From positions 186,001-250,000 of the forward strand of contig NZ_JANSKA010000005.1 in the NCBI RefSeq assembly GCF_024741235.1: 64,000 nucleotides of DNA, given 5' to 3'. The stretch's first letter is position 1. Each line of letters starts with the position of its first letter. The notes under the pieces were generated by a model. It was given only the letters and a program-made list of their open reading frames with translations. It searched no databases and had not been told where the DNA came from. Both the position numbers and the translations under genes were made by a program. This DNA comes from Tractidigestivibacter montrealensis. GTDB lineage: Bacteria; Actinomycetota; Coriobacteriia; Coriobacteriales; Atopobiaceae. Shown piece by piece: positions 24,834 to 32,853 of this stretch.

Positions 24834-26203
24834 GAGAGGTCGCCCTCGACAGTCCCCCGAAGATACCAGGTACGTGCCTCCTTGACGCGAACGCGCGCAA
24901 TCTTGCCCACCGCATCCTGCGGGCTCATCCCCGCGGGGAGCGGGAAATGGACAGTGCGGTTCTTCTCGCTGTGGCCAACCATGACAGAATCGTCTCGCTT
25001 AGACGGCCCCTCGACCAGGACACCAACGAGCTGCCCCAGGTCCTCCTGGTTGGCGTCGTGGGCCTGTTGTGCGACCTGCTCCGCAAGGCGGTCAAAGCGA
25101 TCCTGGATGACGTCATGGGGCGTGTTGTCAACCATCTTCGCGGCAGGGGTACCAGGCCGCGGGGAGTAGATGAACGTGAAGGCGGAGGAGAAACCTGCCT
25201 CGCGCACAAGCGAGAGCGTGTCCTGGAAATCCTCTTCGGTCTCGCCGGGGAAGCCGACAATAATGTCGGTGGAGAGCGCGATGTTGGGGATAGCGGCGCG
25301 GAGACGCCCCACAAGCGCCAGATACTCGTCCCTCGTGTAGCTGCGGTTCATTGCCTTGAGCACGCGCGTGGAGCCCGACTGCACCGCCAGGTGGAGATGA
25401 GGCATCACGGCTGGGACCTCAGCCATAGCGGCGATGGTCTCGTCGGAGAGATCCTTGGGGTTACTCGAGGTGAAGCGGATGCGCTCGATGCCCGTCTCAC
25501 CCACCGCACGCAGGAGCTCGGCAAAGTGAGGCTCTCCGTAGATGTTCCTCCCGTAGGAGTTGACGTTCTGCCCAAGGAGGCAAATCTCGCGCACGCCATC
25601 GGCAACGAGCAGGCGGCACTCGGCGACTACGCTCTCGATAGTACGGCTGCGCTCACGCCCGCGGACGTACGGAACGATGCAGTAGGTACAGAAGTTGTTG
25701 CAGCCGCTCATGATGGGCACCCACGCGTGGTAGCGCTCGGCACGATGGCTGGGCAGGTCGGTCGAAAATCCTGTGCCTGGCTCCTCCGTGTCCACCTCTA
25801 TGGCACCTGGCTGCTCGCCAAATGCCTCGGAAAGGAGCCTCGGGAGGCTCGCCAGGGCGCTTGTGCCAAAGACCACGTCGACGTTGGGGATGTGCGCGCG
25901 GAGGCGCTCGCCGTCGCGCTGCGCAATGCAGCCGCCCACGGCCACGATGCGCCTCCCTGAGGGTGGCGTGGGAGCCGAGACCATGGCAGATGCCTGGCCA
26001 TAGAGGCGCTGGTCAGCATTCTCGCGAACGCAGCAGGTCATGTAGACGACGATATCGGCATCGTCGGGGCTTGCAACCTCGATGCAGCCGCACGAGTCGA
26101 GAAGGCCTGAGACCCTCTCGGAGTCATGCATGTTCATCTGGCAGCCAAAGGTCTTGATGTGGTAGGTCTTGCCGACAAGGGCCTGGGTGTCAGGGGAAGC
26201 CAT
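24830..26203 (-). CDS. miaB: tRNA-2-methylthio-N6-dimethylallyladenosine synthase
   Basis: Radical-SAM methylthiotransferase of 457 residues that adds the 2-methylthio group to i6A37. The N-terminal UPF0004 domain supplies three cysteines (FGCQMN, TCCVRE, GGCIAQ), the radical-SAM cluster is in SGCNNFCTYCIVPYVRGRE, and a C-terminal TRAM domain ends the protein. The ATG directly follows the spoVS stop (TAA-ATG), so spoVS, miaB, miaA and hflX form one operon. Confidence 0.96.
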   Translation of the reverse strand: MASPDTQALVGKTYHIKTFGCQMNMHDSERVSGLLDSCGCIEVASPDDADIVVYMTCCVRENADQRLYGQASAMVSAPTPPSGRRIVAVGGCIAQRDGERLRAHIPNVDVVFGTSALASLPRLLSEAFGEQPGAIEVDTEEPGTGFSTDLPSHRAERYHAWVPIMSGCNNFCTYCIVPYVRGRERSRTIESVVAECRLLVADGVREICLLGQNVNSYGRNIYGEPHFAELLRAVGETGIERIRFTSSNPKDLSDETIAAMAEVPAVMPHLHLAVQSGSTRVLKAMNRSYTRDEYLALVGRLRAAIPNIALSTDIIVGFPGETEEDFQDTLSLVREAGFSSAFTFIYSPRPGTPAAKMVDNTPHDVIQDRFDRLAEQVAQQAHDANQEDLGQLVGVLVEGPSKRDDSVMVGHSEKNRTVHFPLPAGMSPQDAVGKIARVRVKEARTWYLRGTVEGDLS

Positions 26204-26521
26204 TTACGCGACCACGCTCCCGTTGTCCATAGCGTCAGCCGAGGTACTCTGGGGAGTGAGCCTATGGACGTAGACGGCAAAGCGAATGGCCGTGCGCTTT
26301 TCTCCCGCAATGTCGATATCAGAGAACGTGGGGGCGCAGGAGATATCGACTCCCGTTGGAATGAGGAAGCCGCGCGCGATGGCAAGCGCCTTGACGGCCT
26401 GGTTGACCGCACCCGCTCCAACGCACTGCATGTTGACGGGAACCCCGTCCTTTACCATGCCGGCTATGGCCCCGGCGACGGACGCCGGGGATGACTTGCT
26501 CGAGACCTTCAGAAAATCCAT
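26204..26521 (-). CDS. spoVS: SpoVS family protein
   Basis: A 105-residue protein of the stage V sporulation protein S family, with FLKVSSKSSPASVAGAIAGM, GAGAVNQAVKALAIARGFL and CAPTFSDIDIAGEKRTAIRF-like sequence. The C-terminal ~17 residues extend past the normal 86-residue length. In Bacillus SpoVS affects sporulation and septation; in non-sporulating bacteria its role is unknown. Members are Alba-like and may bind nucleic acid (family knowledge, not visible here). It is first in the miaB-miaA-hflX operon and close to rny, a neighbourhood also found in Firmicutes. Confidence 0.92.
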   Translation of the reverse strand: MDFLKVSSKSSPASVAGAIAGMVKDGVPVNMQCVGAGAVNQAVKALAIARGFLIPTGVDISCAPTFSDIDIAGEKRTAIRFAVYVHRLTPQSTSADAMDNGSVVA

Positions 26522-26599
26522 GCTGCTGATGCTCCAATGGTGCAGTGGTTGTCAGTATGGTGCGATTAGTCGTCCTTGGTGGAAGTGCATATATGAACG

Positions 26600-26628
26600 A
26601 TTGTAATGTCCCAGCTAGCTAATGCAAA
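26600..26628 (-). promoter_or_regulatory. Promoter of spoVS-miaB-miaA-hflX
   Basis: On the minus strand TTTGCA (26623-26628) and TACAAT (26600-26605) with exactly 17 bp between. The start site would lie about 70 bases before spoVS. Confidence 0.65.
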
Positions 26629-26666
26629 CGTGAAGTGTTTCGTACAGTGGCAAATGACAAAGCTGG

Positions 26667-27764
26667 CTAGTCCGCATCCTCCAGGTCAAAGGTCACGGTG
26701 ATGCGACCCTTGCCGACCCTCACCTTGGGGTCATGCACAAGCGACACGTAGTAGCGGTCCTCGATGAACGAGAAGTCCTTGGCAAGGACCCGTGAGAACT
26801 CCTCGGCATCTGGCTTGGAAAGCTTGAGGCCCCGCCTATCCCGATAGAGGTCGACAGGCTTTGGAGCGGTTGGGGCATCAGCTTTGCGGAGCATGCGGGA
26901 AGCGACGCTCTTTAGGGGTCGAATCTGTCCCGACACCACGCGATGAGCAGTGCGCTCGCTCATCTCAAGACCAAGCCCCTTGCAGACCGAGAGAAGCTCC
27001 CTAGCGTCTGCGGCAGCACGAAGACGCTCCAAAACCGGAAGCGCAGATAGGTCGTCGATGAAAAGCAGGTCAGAGCCATCCACCGAAGGGGTAATGCGAG
27101 CGCGGGCGGTTGCCGCAATCTCTGCCGGCGAGCCCACGTACACCTCACAGGTCCCGTACTCCTCGAGGGCGAACTCGCAGCAAGTGCGAACGATGTTGTG
27201 AGGGCCACGGGCGCAGGTGCGCTTGCCGTCCTCACCCTCGCCGAGCGAAGGCCAGGTTGACTGGTCAGTACGCTCGGCGAGCTTGGTTGCATTAGTGACA
27301 ACCGTGATGGAGGTGCCCTTCCCGGGGGCCGAGGACGCCACACGCGCAGACTCGGCGTTCTCCCTCACCGAGTAGAGCGCCATGCCTCGCCCGTGGACGC
27401 CCCACCTGTCCACGTGGATGCTCTCGAGCTTGGAGGTCACGCGCGCCTCGAAGATGCGCTCCTGCATATCCTGGGGTACGCCGGAGCCATCGTCCAGGAT
27501 AGTCGTGGTGCGCAGGTCTCCCTCACGTGAGGTGGCAAGGTAAATGCGCTTTGCCCCAGCGTCGCGGGAGTTGCGGAGAAGCTCAATGACCATATCCTCG
27601 ACACAACGAATGTCGTGCTTGGCTTGGCGACGCTCCGCCTCCGCAACGCGGAGGCGGACATAGCCCTCGCCAAGGTTCTCCTCCACGCGAAGCGAACGCT
27701 CCCCGCCCATGCGGGCAACGAAATCAGCCAGACCAGCCGCGCTGGGGGCCTGCTCCTCTGCCAC
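26667..27764 (-). CDS. GHKL-fold ATP-binding protein of unknown function
   Basis: A 365-residue protein with an N-terminal histidine-kinase/Hsp90/MutL-type ATPase domain: N-box VIELLRNSRDAGAKRI (about 59-74), G1 DDGSGVP (about 92), and lid GRGMAL (about 125). No H-box, receiver or membrane segment is present, so it is not a sensor kinase. The middle (about 230-290) contains a helix-turn-helix-like stretch (GLEMSERTAHRVVSGQIRPL) and the end is strand-rich (KGRITVTFDLEDAD). It starts at GTG 27764, 15 bp after rny, and is surely co-transcribed with it. It could be a conformational ATPase acting on RNA or on the degradosome, but no function is known to me. Confidence 0.82.
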   Translation of the reverse strand: MAEEQAPSAAGLADFVARMGGERSLRVEENLGEGYVRLRVAEAERRQAKHDIRCVEDMVIELLRNSRDAGAKRIYLATSREGDLRTTTILDDGSGVPQDMQERIFEARVTSKLESIHVDRWGVHGRGMALYSVRENAESARVASSAPGKGTSITVVTNATKLAERTDQSTWPSLGEGEDGKRTCARGPHNIVRTCCEFALEEYGTCEVYVGSPAEIAATARARITPSVDGSDLLFIDDLSALPVLERLRAAADARELLSVCKGLGLEMSERTAHRVVSGQIRPLKSVASRMLRKADAPTAPKPVDLYRDRRGLKLSKPDAEEFSRVLAKDFSFIEDRYYVSLVHDPKVRVGKGRITVTFDLEDAD

Positions 27765-27779
27765 AGTGACGACCCTCGC

Positions 27780-29330
27780 TTACTTAGCGACGTCGACCGC
27801 GCGAGACTCGCGGATGACCACCACGCGGACCTGGCCGGGATACTCCATCTCGTCCTCGATCTGCTTGGCAATGTCATGGGCGAGGACGGTAGCCTGCGCA
27901 TCGGAGATCTTCTCGGGCTCGACCATCACATGGAGCTCGCGACCAGCCTGCATGGCGTAGGTGCGCTCGACTCCCTCATGGGCGTTAGAGATCTCCTCGA
28001 GCTTCTCAAGGCGCTTGATGTAGGTCTCTGCAGACTCACGACGGGCACCAGGACGGGCGGCAGAGATGGCATCGGCCGCCTGCACGAGGACGTCGAGGAC
28101 AGTGTCCGGATCGACGTCGGCATGGTGTGCCTCGATGGCGTGCACGATCTCGGAGCGCTCGCCGTAGCGACGGGCGAGGTCGGCGCCAATGACGGCATGC
28201 GGGCCCTCGACCTCGTGGTCGATAGCCTTGCCAATGTCGTGGAGAAGGCCGGCACGCTTGGCGGGAGCAGGATCCAAGCCCAGCTCGGAGGCCATGATTC
28301 CGCAGAGCGCGGAAACCTGTATGGAGTGAGAGAGGACGTTCTGGCCGAAGGAGGTGCGGTACTTGAGGGCACCGAGGGTCTTAACGATCTCTGGGTGGAG
28401 ATCATGAATGCCCGCGTCGAAAGCCGCCTGCTCACCGGCCTCGCGAACGCGCCCGTTGACCAGGTCCTCGGCCTTCTTGTAGAGCTCCTCGATGCGGGCG
28501 GGGTGAATGCGACCGTCAGCGATGAGGTTCTCGAGCGCCACACGCGCAGTCTCGCGACGGACGGGGTCAAAGCTGGAGAGGACAACGGTCTCGGGCGTGT
28601 CATCAATGACGAGGGAGACACCGGAGACCTGCTCGAACGTGCGGATGTTCCTACCTTCTCGACCGATGATGCGGCCCTTGAGGTCGTCGGACGGGATGTG
28701 GACGGTGGTAACCGTGATTTCGCCGGCCTGGTCTGCGGCACAGCGCTGAATAGCAGTTGAGATGATCTCGCGGGCGGTCTTATCCGCCTTTGCGCGCACG
28801 TTCTGCTCGGACTCGCGCAGAATCTGGGCCTCGTCGCGTACGCTCTCGGCGCGAACACGGGCGATGAGCTCATCATGCGCCTCGTCCTTAGAGAGGCCTG
28901 CGATGCGCTCGAGCTCGGTGGTCTGCTTTCCTTCGAGGGCGTCAAGGTCGTTCTTGCGGCGGTCCAGCTGGCTCTGGAGGCCAGAGAGCTGACGCTCACG
29001 CTTGTCAAGGGCATCATTGCGGCGGTCGAGGGACTCCTCGCGCTGCATGATGCGACCCTCCATGGACTGCAGCTCGCCCTTACGCTTCTTCTCCTCGGCC
29101 TCGGAGTTCTGCTTGAGCTGCAGAATCTCCTCCTTGGCCTCGAGCACGGCCTCCTTCTTAGCCGTGTCAGCCTGGCGACGCGCCTCAGACGTGATGCGTT
29201 CCGCCTCGCCGCGCGCGCTTTCGATTTGTTCGTTGGCAGACTTGAGCTTAGAGTTGCTCTTCCCAGCAAGGAAGAAGTACGCCAACCCAGCTCCCACCGC
29301 TAGACAGATGATTCCTATGATGATTTCCAT
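27780..29330 (-). CDS. rny: Ribonuclease Y
   Basis: A 516-residue membrane-bound endoribonuclease that starts mRNA decay. It has an N-terminal transmembrane helix (residues 3-22), a long coiled coil (about 30-200), a KH domain with GRIIGREGRNIRTFE, and an HD domain with the metal motif LLHDIGKAIDHE. Length and order match RNase Y. GAGGAG-type sequence (CTGAGGAGCG) precedes ATG 29330. The leader of about 180 bases and a near-consensus promoter lie upstream. Confidence 0.97.
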   Translation of the reverse strand: MEIIIGIICLAVGAGLAYFFLAGKSNSKLKSANEQIESARGEAERITSEARRQADTAKKEAVLEAKEEILQLKQNSEAEEKKRKGELQSMEGRIMQREESLDRRNDALDKRERQLSGLQSQLDRRKNDLDALEGKQTTELERIAGLSKDEAHDELIARVRAESVRDEAQILRESEQNVRAKADKTAREIISTAIQRCAADQAGEITVTTVHIPSDDLKGRIIGREGRNIRTFEQVSGVSLVIDDTPETVVLSSFDPVRRETARVALENLIADGRIHPARIEELYKKAEDLVNGRVREAGEQAAFDAGIHDLHPEIVKTLGALKYRTSFGQNVLSHSIQVSALCGIMASELGLDPAPAKRAGLLHDIGKAIDHEVEGPHAVIGADLARRYGERSEIVHAIEAHHADVDPDTVLDVLVQAADAISAARPGARRESAETYIKRLEKLEEISNAHEGVERTYAMQAGRELHVMVEPEKISDAQATVLAHDIAKQIEDEMEYPGQVRVVVIRESRAVDVAK

Positions 29331-29666
29331 GGCCGCTCCTCAGGTGACAAGTTCACGAGATTGTTCAGGAGACCCAAGCGCATAGCGCTAGGGAACCCGC
29401 CATCGGGGTATCCGGCCGCAGATGCCAAAAACATGACGTTCCATGATGCTGACGCGGTGAAACAAATACAATGCACAGCTGGTAAACCAGCGGAAGATAC
29501 GCTCTCAGGCCTTTCAATCATATGTTCGCATTTGATACCTGTCAAACTGTTAGGGTACCGTCTGCGCCCAAACAAGCCACGCTTCACGGAATATACGGGC
29601 GTGGTAAGAGGGTGGCGCCAGGGCCATACGTACAAGGTCGAGCCCACCTCAAGGACGCGACACGCG
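29331..29666. other. Intergenic region between recX and rny
   Basis: These 336 bp hold the rny promoter (29517-29545) and its long leader. The leader can form short stems, for example GCTGGT-TT-ACCAGC at 29478-29491 and AGCGC-TAT-GCGCT near 29382. A plus-strand open frame crosses the region but has no ribosome site or recognisable product. No convincing terminator for recX is seen. Confidence 0.6.
29517..29545 (-). promoter_or_regulatory. rny promoter
   Basis: Minus-strand TTGACA (29540-29545), 17 bp, TATGAT (29517-29522). The start would be near 29510, leaving a 5' leader of about 180 bases. Confidence 0.8.
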
Positions 29667-30377
29667 TTAGGATTCGTCTTCCTCTTTGGACTCATCGAGC
29701 ACGCGACGAGCCGTACGTGTGGCAAGCCCCAACGGGTAACCCCTTGAGGAAAGAAAGCGGACTATCTTCTCGTAATCGTTCTTGCCCGTGATACGGCGAC
29801 GCGAAGCGAGCTCGTAGGCAGTCTCCTCCTCAGACTCCTCCGAGAGATAGAGCTCCGGCCAGCCAGGAACGTCACTCGCCTCGATGCCACGGCGAGAGAG
29901 CTCGCGCTCGATACGGACCCTGCCCCATCCCTGCGAGAGCTTGGAGCGAATAAAGGTATCCGCAAAGCGGGAGTTATCGACCAGCCCGCACTCGACCGAC
30001 CTCCGGACCGTGCTCTCGACCGTTTGGGATGCATAGCCATCCCTCGCGAGTCGCGAAGCGAGCTCATCCTCGGAGTAGTCCCTGCGGTCGATGAGCGCAG
30101 CGACGCGCTCCATGGCGCACTTGCGAGAGACCTCCCCCATCGCAAACATGAGCTCTGCCCGTGAGGATGGTAGAAGCTCCTTGCCCCTGGCCTTAGAGTC
30201 AAGAGAGCGGGCAACTGCAAGTGGCACACGAATGTGCTCCTCGCCACGCTGGGGTGTCCTTATCACGACCTCGGCCCGAGGAGCCGCCTGCCCCAACCCG
30301 CGAGAAGCGCGTTGGGGCAGGCGAATCTCCCAGTCAAGATCCGTCTTGGGCCACTCGCCCTTTACGGCACGCGTCAC
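29667..30377 (-). CDS. recX: Regulatory protein RecX
   Basis: A 236-residue modulator that binds RecA filaments and limits their activity. The N-terminal ~75 residues are an unusual basic extension ([21 protein letters not shown] in part); the RecX three-helix repeats follow, with [38 protein letters not shown] and [17 protein letters not shown] 30377 overlaps the recA stop codon by 4 bp, giving tight coupling of RecX to RecA production. Confidence 0.92.
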   Translation of the reverse strand: MTRAVKGEWPKTDLDWEIRLPQRASRGLGQAAPRAEVVIRTPQRGEEHIRVPLAVARSLDSKARGKELLPSSRAELMFAMGEVSRKCAMERVAALIDRRDYSEDELASRLARDGYASQTVESTVRRSVECGLVDNSRFADTFIRSKLSQGWGRVRIERELSRRGIEASDVPGWPELYLSEESEEETAYELASRRRITGKNDYEKIVRFLSSRGYPLGLATRTARRVLDESKEEDES

Positions 30378-31477
30378 TTCTCAGTGCCCTCGGCGTTGGG
30401 GTCTGCGCCCTCGACAGGCTCGCCAACGCGCTCGTCGCCAAGCACGAGGCCACAAGCAACGCGAACCTTGTGATCAATCTCCTCCATGAGATCTGGGTTG
30501 GAAGCCAAGAAGGCCTTGGCCGCCTCACGGCCCTGGCCAAGCCGCTCGCCCTCGTATGTGAACCAGGATCCGGACTTGTCGACAATCTGGTACTCGACCG
30601 CCATGTCGAGCACCGAGCCCTCCTTGGAAATGCCCGTGCCGTACATGATGTCGAACTCAGCAGACTTGAACGGCGGAGCTACCTTGTTCTTGACGACCTT
30701 GACCCTCACACGGTTGCCAACGACCTCGCCATTGACCTTGATGCTGTCCACGCGCCTGATGTCCATGCGCACGGACGAGAAGAACTTGAGCGCGCGGCCA
30801 CCGGGCGTGGTCTCGGGGTTACCAAACATGACGCCGATCTTCTCGCGCAACTGGTTGATGAAGATGCAGGTGGTGTTTGACTTGGAGAGCGATCCAGCGA
30901 GCTTGCGAAGGGCCTGGCTCATAAGGCGCGCCTGGAGGCCTACCGTAGTGTCGCCAATCTCCCCCTCAATCTCAGCGCGCGGGACAAGGGCCGCTACGGA
31001 GTCGATGACCACAACGTCGATGGCACCAGAGCGCACCAGCATGTCGCAGATCTCAAGCGCTTGCTCGCCCGTATCTGGCTGGGAGATGAGCACCTCGTCA
31101 ATATCCACGCCGATGCGGGCCGCATAGCCAGGATCGAGCGCGTGCTCGGCATCGATAAAGGCAACGACCCCGCCCATGGCTTGAGCCTCTGCCAGAATCT
31201 CCAGCGAGAGCGTGGTCTTGCCCGATGATTCGGGGCCGTAAATCTCAACGATGCGCCCACGAGGCACGCCACCGATTCCCAGGGCCGCATCGAGCGCCAG
31301 AGAGCCTGTGGGGATAGCCTCGACCTCCAAGCTGGCGCTGTCATCGCCGTAGCGCATGATGGCGCCCTTGCCAAACTTCTTCTCTATCTCTTGGGTGGTG
31401 ACCTCGAGCGCCTTGTCACGCTCTTCAGTTGTCTCGGGGTGGTTGACCTCTTTGACCGTTCCCTTGCTCTTGGCCAT
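30374..31477 (-). CDS. recA: Recombinase RecA
   Basis: A 367-residue recombinase and LexA co-protease. Walker A is GPESSGKTT (81-89), Walker B is [10 protein letters not shown], and the DNA-binding loop lies around [20 protein letters not shown] (20 residues). Length is normal, with the usual acidic C-terminal tail. GAGGAG lies before ATG 31477. Expression is controlled by an SOS promoter at 31507-31535. Confidence 0.98.
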   Translation of the reverse strand: MAKSKGTVKEVNHPETTEERDKALEVTTQEIEKKFGKGAIMRYGDDSASLEVEAIPTGSLALDAALGIGGVPRGRIVEIYGPESSGKTTLSLEILAEAQAMGGVVAFIDAEHALDPGYAARIGVDIDEVLISQPDTGEQALEICDMLVRSGAIDVVVIDSVAALVPRAEIEGEIGDTTVGLQARLMSQALRKLAGSLSKSNTTCIFINQLREKIGVMFGNPETTPGGRALKFFSSVRMDIRRVDSIKVNGEVVGNRVRVKVVKNKVAPPFKSAEFDIMYGTGISKEGSVLDMAVEYQIVDKSGSWFTYEGERLGQGREAAKAFLASNPDLMEEIDHKVRVACGLVLGDERVGEPVEGADPNAEGTEK

Positions 31478-31506
31478 GCTTGCTCCTCATCTGTTGGCTG
31501 CCGTCG

Positions 31507-31535
31507 ATGATATACGAACACCCGTTCGTAGTCAA
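31507..31535 (-). promoter_or_regulatory. recA promoter with embedded SOS box
   Basis: Minus-strand TTGACT (31530-31535) and TATCAT (31507-31512) are 17 bp apart. The spacer and flanks form the perfect palindrome-type LexA site CGAACACCCGTTCG (31515-31528), so a bound LexA would block the polymerase. Confidence 0.88.
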
Positions 31536-31648
31536 CATCGCTGCGCACAGCGTACACGGGAGGCCTTGCAACAATTTGACGCCGGGCGTGCATCCAGCTG
31601 GCACAGCGCCGTCACGATTCTGTCACGCATAGTTCCTCACCTGCACAA

Positions 31649-31674
31649 ACGCGGCCTCGCAAACGAGGCCGCGC
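31649..31674 (-). terminator. Intrinsic terminator after cinA
   Basis: GCGGCCTCG and CGAGGCCGC pair over a 4-base loop (31651-31672) and are followed on the minus strand by GTTTGTG. It separates the cinA operon from recA. Confidence 0.7.
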
Positions 31675-31708
31675 TCAACAAAAACCCGTGGCGAGAACGA
31701 GAAAAAAC

Positions 31709-32263
31709 TTAGTTCTTCTCGGCTGTCTCCCTGACGCCATGCACGAGAAGTTCAACGGCACGCTTCACGGCGCGAGCACGCACCTCGGAGCGATCTCCCT
31801 CGAAGAGGTTGGGGAAAGTGCTGGTTGAGTTCGGGGTTGCAAGCCCCATCCATACCGTGCCCACGGGCTTACCTGGCTCTTCACCACCGGGACCCGCAAT
31901 TCCCGTAACCGAAACGGCGACATCGCACCCCAGAACCCTTCTAGCCCCCTTGGCCATGGCAGCGGCACACTCGCTCGAAACCGCTCCCACACCCGGGGCG
32001 TCGAGAATGCTGTTCGAGACGCCCAGTACCTCATGCTTGACCGGAATGGCATAGCTCACGACGCCACCACGTATGGCCTCAGAAGATCCCGGAATCGCCG
32101 TGACGGCCGACGCCACCAGGCCTCCCGTGCAAGACTCTGCAGTACCAACCGTCACGCTCAACGCCCTGCACGCAGCAACGAGTGCCTCGCAGAGGTCAAG
32201 CGTCTCGCCATCAAAGATGATTGAAGGAACCAAGCCTATCGCTTCCCAACGATGTAGGACCAT
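31709..32263 (-). CDS. CinA C-terminal domain protein (NMN amidohydrolase, PncC-like)
   Basis: About 184 residues, matching only the C-terminal half of CinA. This domain deamidates nicotinamide mononucleotide in NAD recycling. Family marks: TVGTAESCTGGLVASAVTAIPGSS, GGVVSYAIPVKHEVLGV, SVTGIAGPGG and KPVGTVWMGLA. The N-terminal MoCF-like domain of full CinA is missing. The start is unsure: ATG 32263 overlaps the end of pgsA, and TTG 32233, just after the pgsA stop, is possible. It ends the rimO-pgsA operon, an order common in actinobacteria, next to recA. Confidence 0.85.
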   Translation of the reverse strand: MVLHRWEAIGLVPSIIFDGETLDLCEALVAACRALSVTVGTAESCTGGLVASAVTAIPGSSEAIRGGVVSYAIPVKHEVLGVSNSILDAPGVGAVSSECAAAMAKGARRVLGCDVAVSVTGIAGPGGEEPGKPVGTVWMGLATPNSTSTFPNLFEGDRSEVRARAVKRAVELLVHGVRETAEKN

Positions 32264-32853
32264 GACTTCACGAAGTAATCGATGCCCGACCAAGCCGTGA
32301 GCACCACGGCAACGACCATGAGGACCTGTCCCAAGAGCTCGAACCCGCCCGAGACGCTGCCCGCGGGAAGCGCCATGGCCAGAAGCAAAGCTGAGATGGC
32401 AACCATCGTGACAGCCGTCTTACCCTTGCCCAGAGGCGATGCCGCGATCACAGTGCCAGCCGACGCCACGACCATGCGAAGGCCCGACACAAGGAACTCG
32501 CGCGCGACAATCACGAGAAGCACCCATGAGGATACCTCACCGCGCTCGAGGAGGAAGCACAGGGCAACCACCACAACGAGCTTGTCAGCGATGGGGTCCA
32601 GGAACTTACCAAATGTTGTGACCTCGTTCCTGCTCCGCGCAAGATAACCGTCGAGCTTATCTGTGAGAGAGAGCACCACAAAGAAGAGAAAAACGCCGAG
32701 AGACCACGCAGAGCCCGTGCCAGCCGCGGGAGAGAACTCAGCAACAAGGAGCCACAGAGGCACGGCCACCACGCGGACGCAGGTAACAACGTTGGCAGGA
32801 GTCCAAATGGAAGACGTCGTGCCGCCACCGCCCTTGGACGCAGCTGGGCTCAT
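32236..32853 (-). CDS. pgsA: CDP-diacylglycerol-glycerol-3-phosphate 3-phosphatidyltransferase
   Basis: A 205-residue membrane enzyme that makes phosphatidylglycerol phosphate, first step to PG and cardiolipin. The CDP-alcohol signature is complete: DKLDGYLARSRNEVTTFGKFLDPIADK. Four to five membrane segments fit PgsA. ATG 32853 overlaps the rimO stop by 4 bp. The rimO-pgsA-cinA order supports the PgsA assignment over the paralogue at 6252-6989. Confidence 0.9.
   Translation of the reverse strand: MSPAASKGGGGTTSSIWTPANVVTCVRVVAVPLWLLVAEFSPAAGTGSAWSLGVFLFFVVLSLTDKLDGYLARSRNEVTTFGKFLDPIADKLVVVVALCFLLERGEVSSWVLLVIVAREFLVSGLRMVVASAGTVIAASPLGKGKTAVTMVAISALLLAMALPAGSVSGGFELLGQVLMVVAVVLTAWSGIDYFVKSWSYIVGKR

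Noticed and set aside
24674-25960. Long plus-strand frame opposite miaB and the start of miaA
   Set aside because: Shadow of miaB; no recognisable domain and no promoter.
26204-26521. SpoVS as a sign of sporulation
   Set aside because: SpoVS relatives are common in non-sporulating bacteria and no other sporulation gene is present.
29361-29747. Plus-strand frame in the recX-rny gap
   Set aside because: No ribosome site, runs into recX in antisense, and covers the rny promoter.
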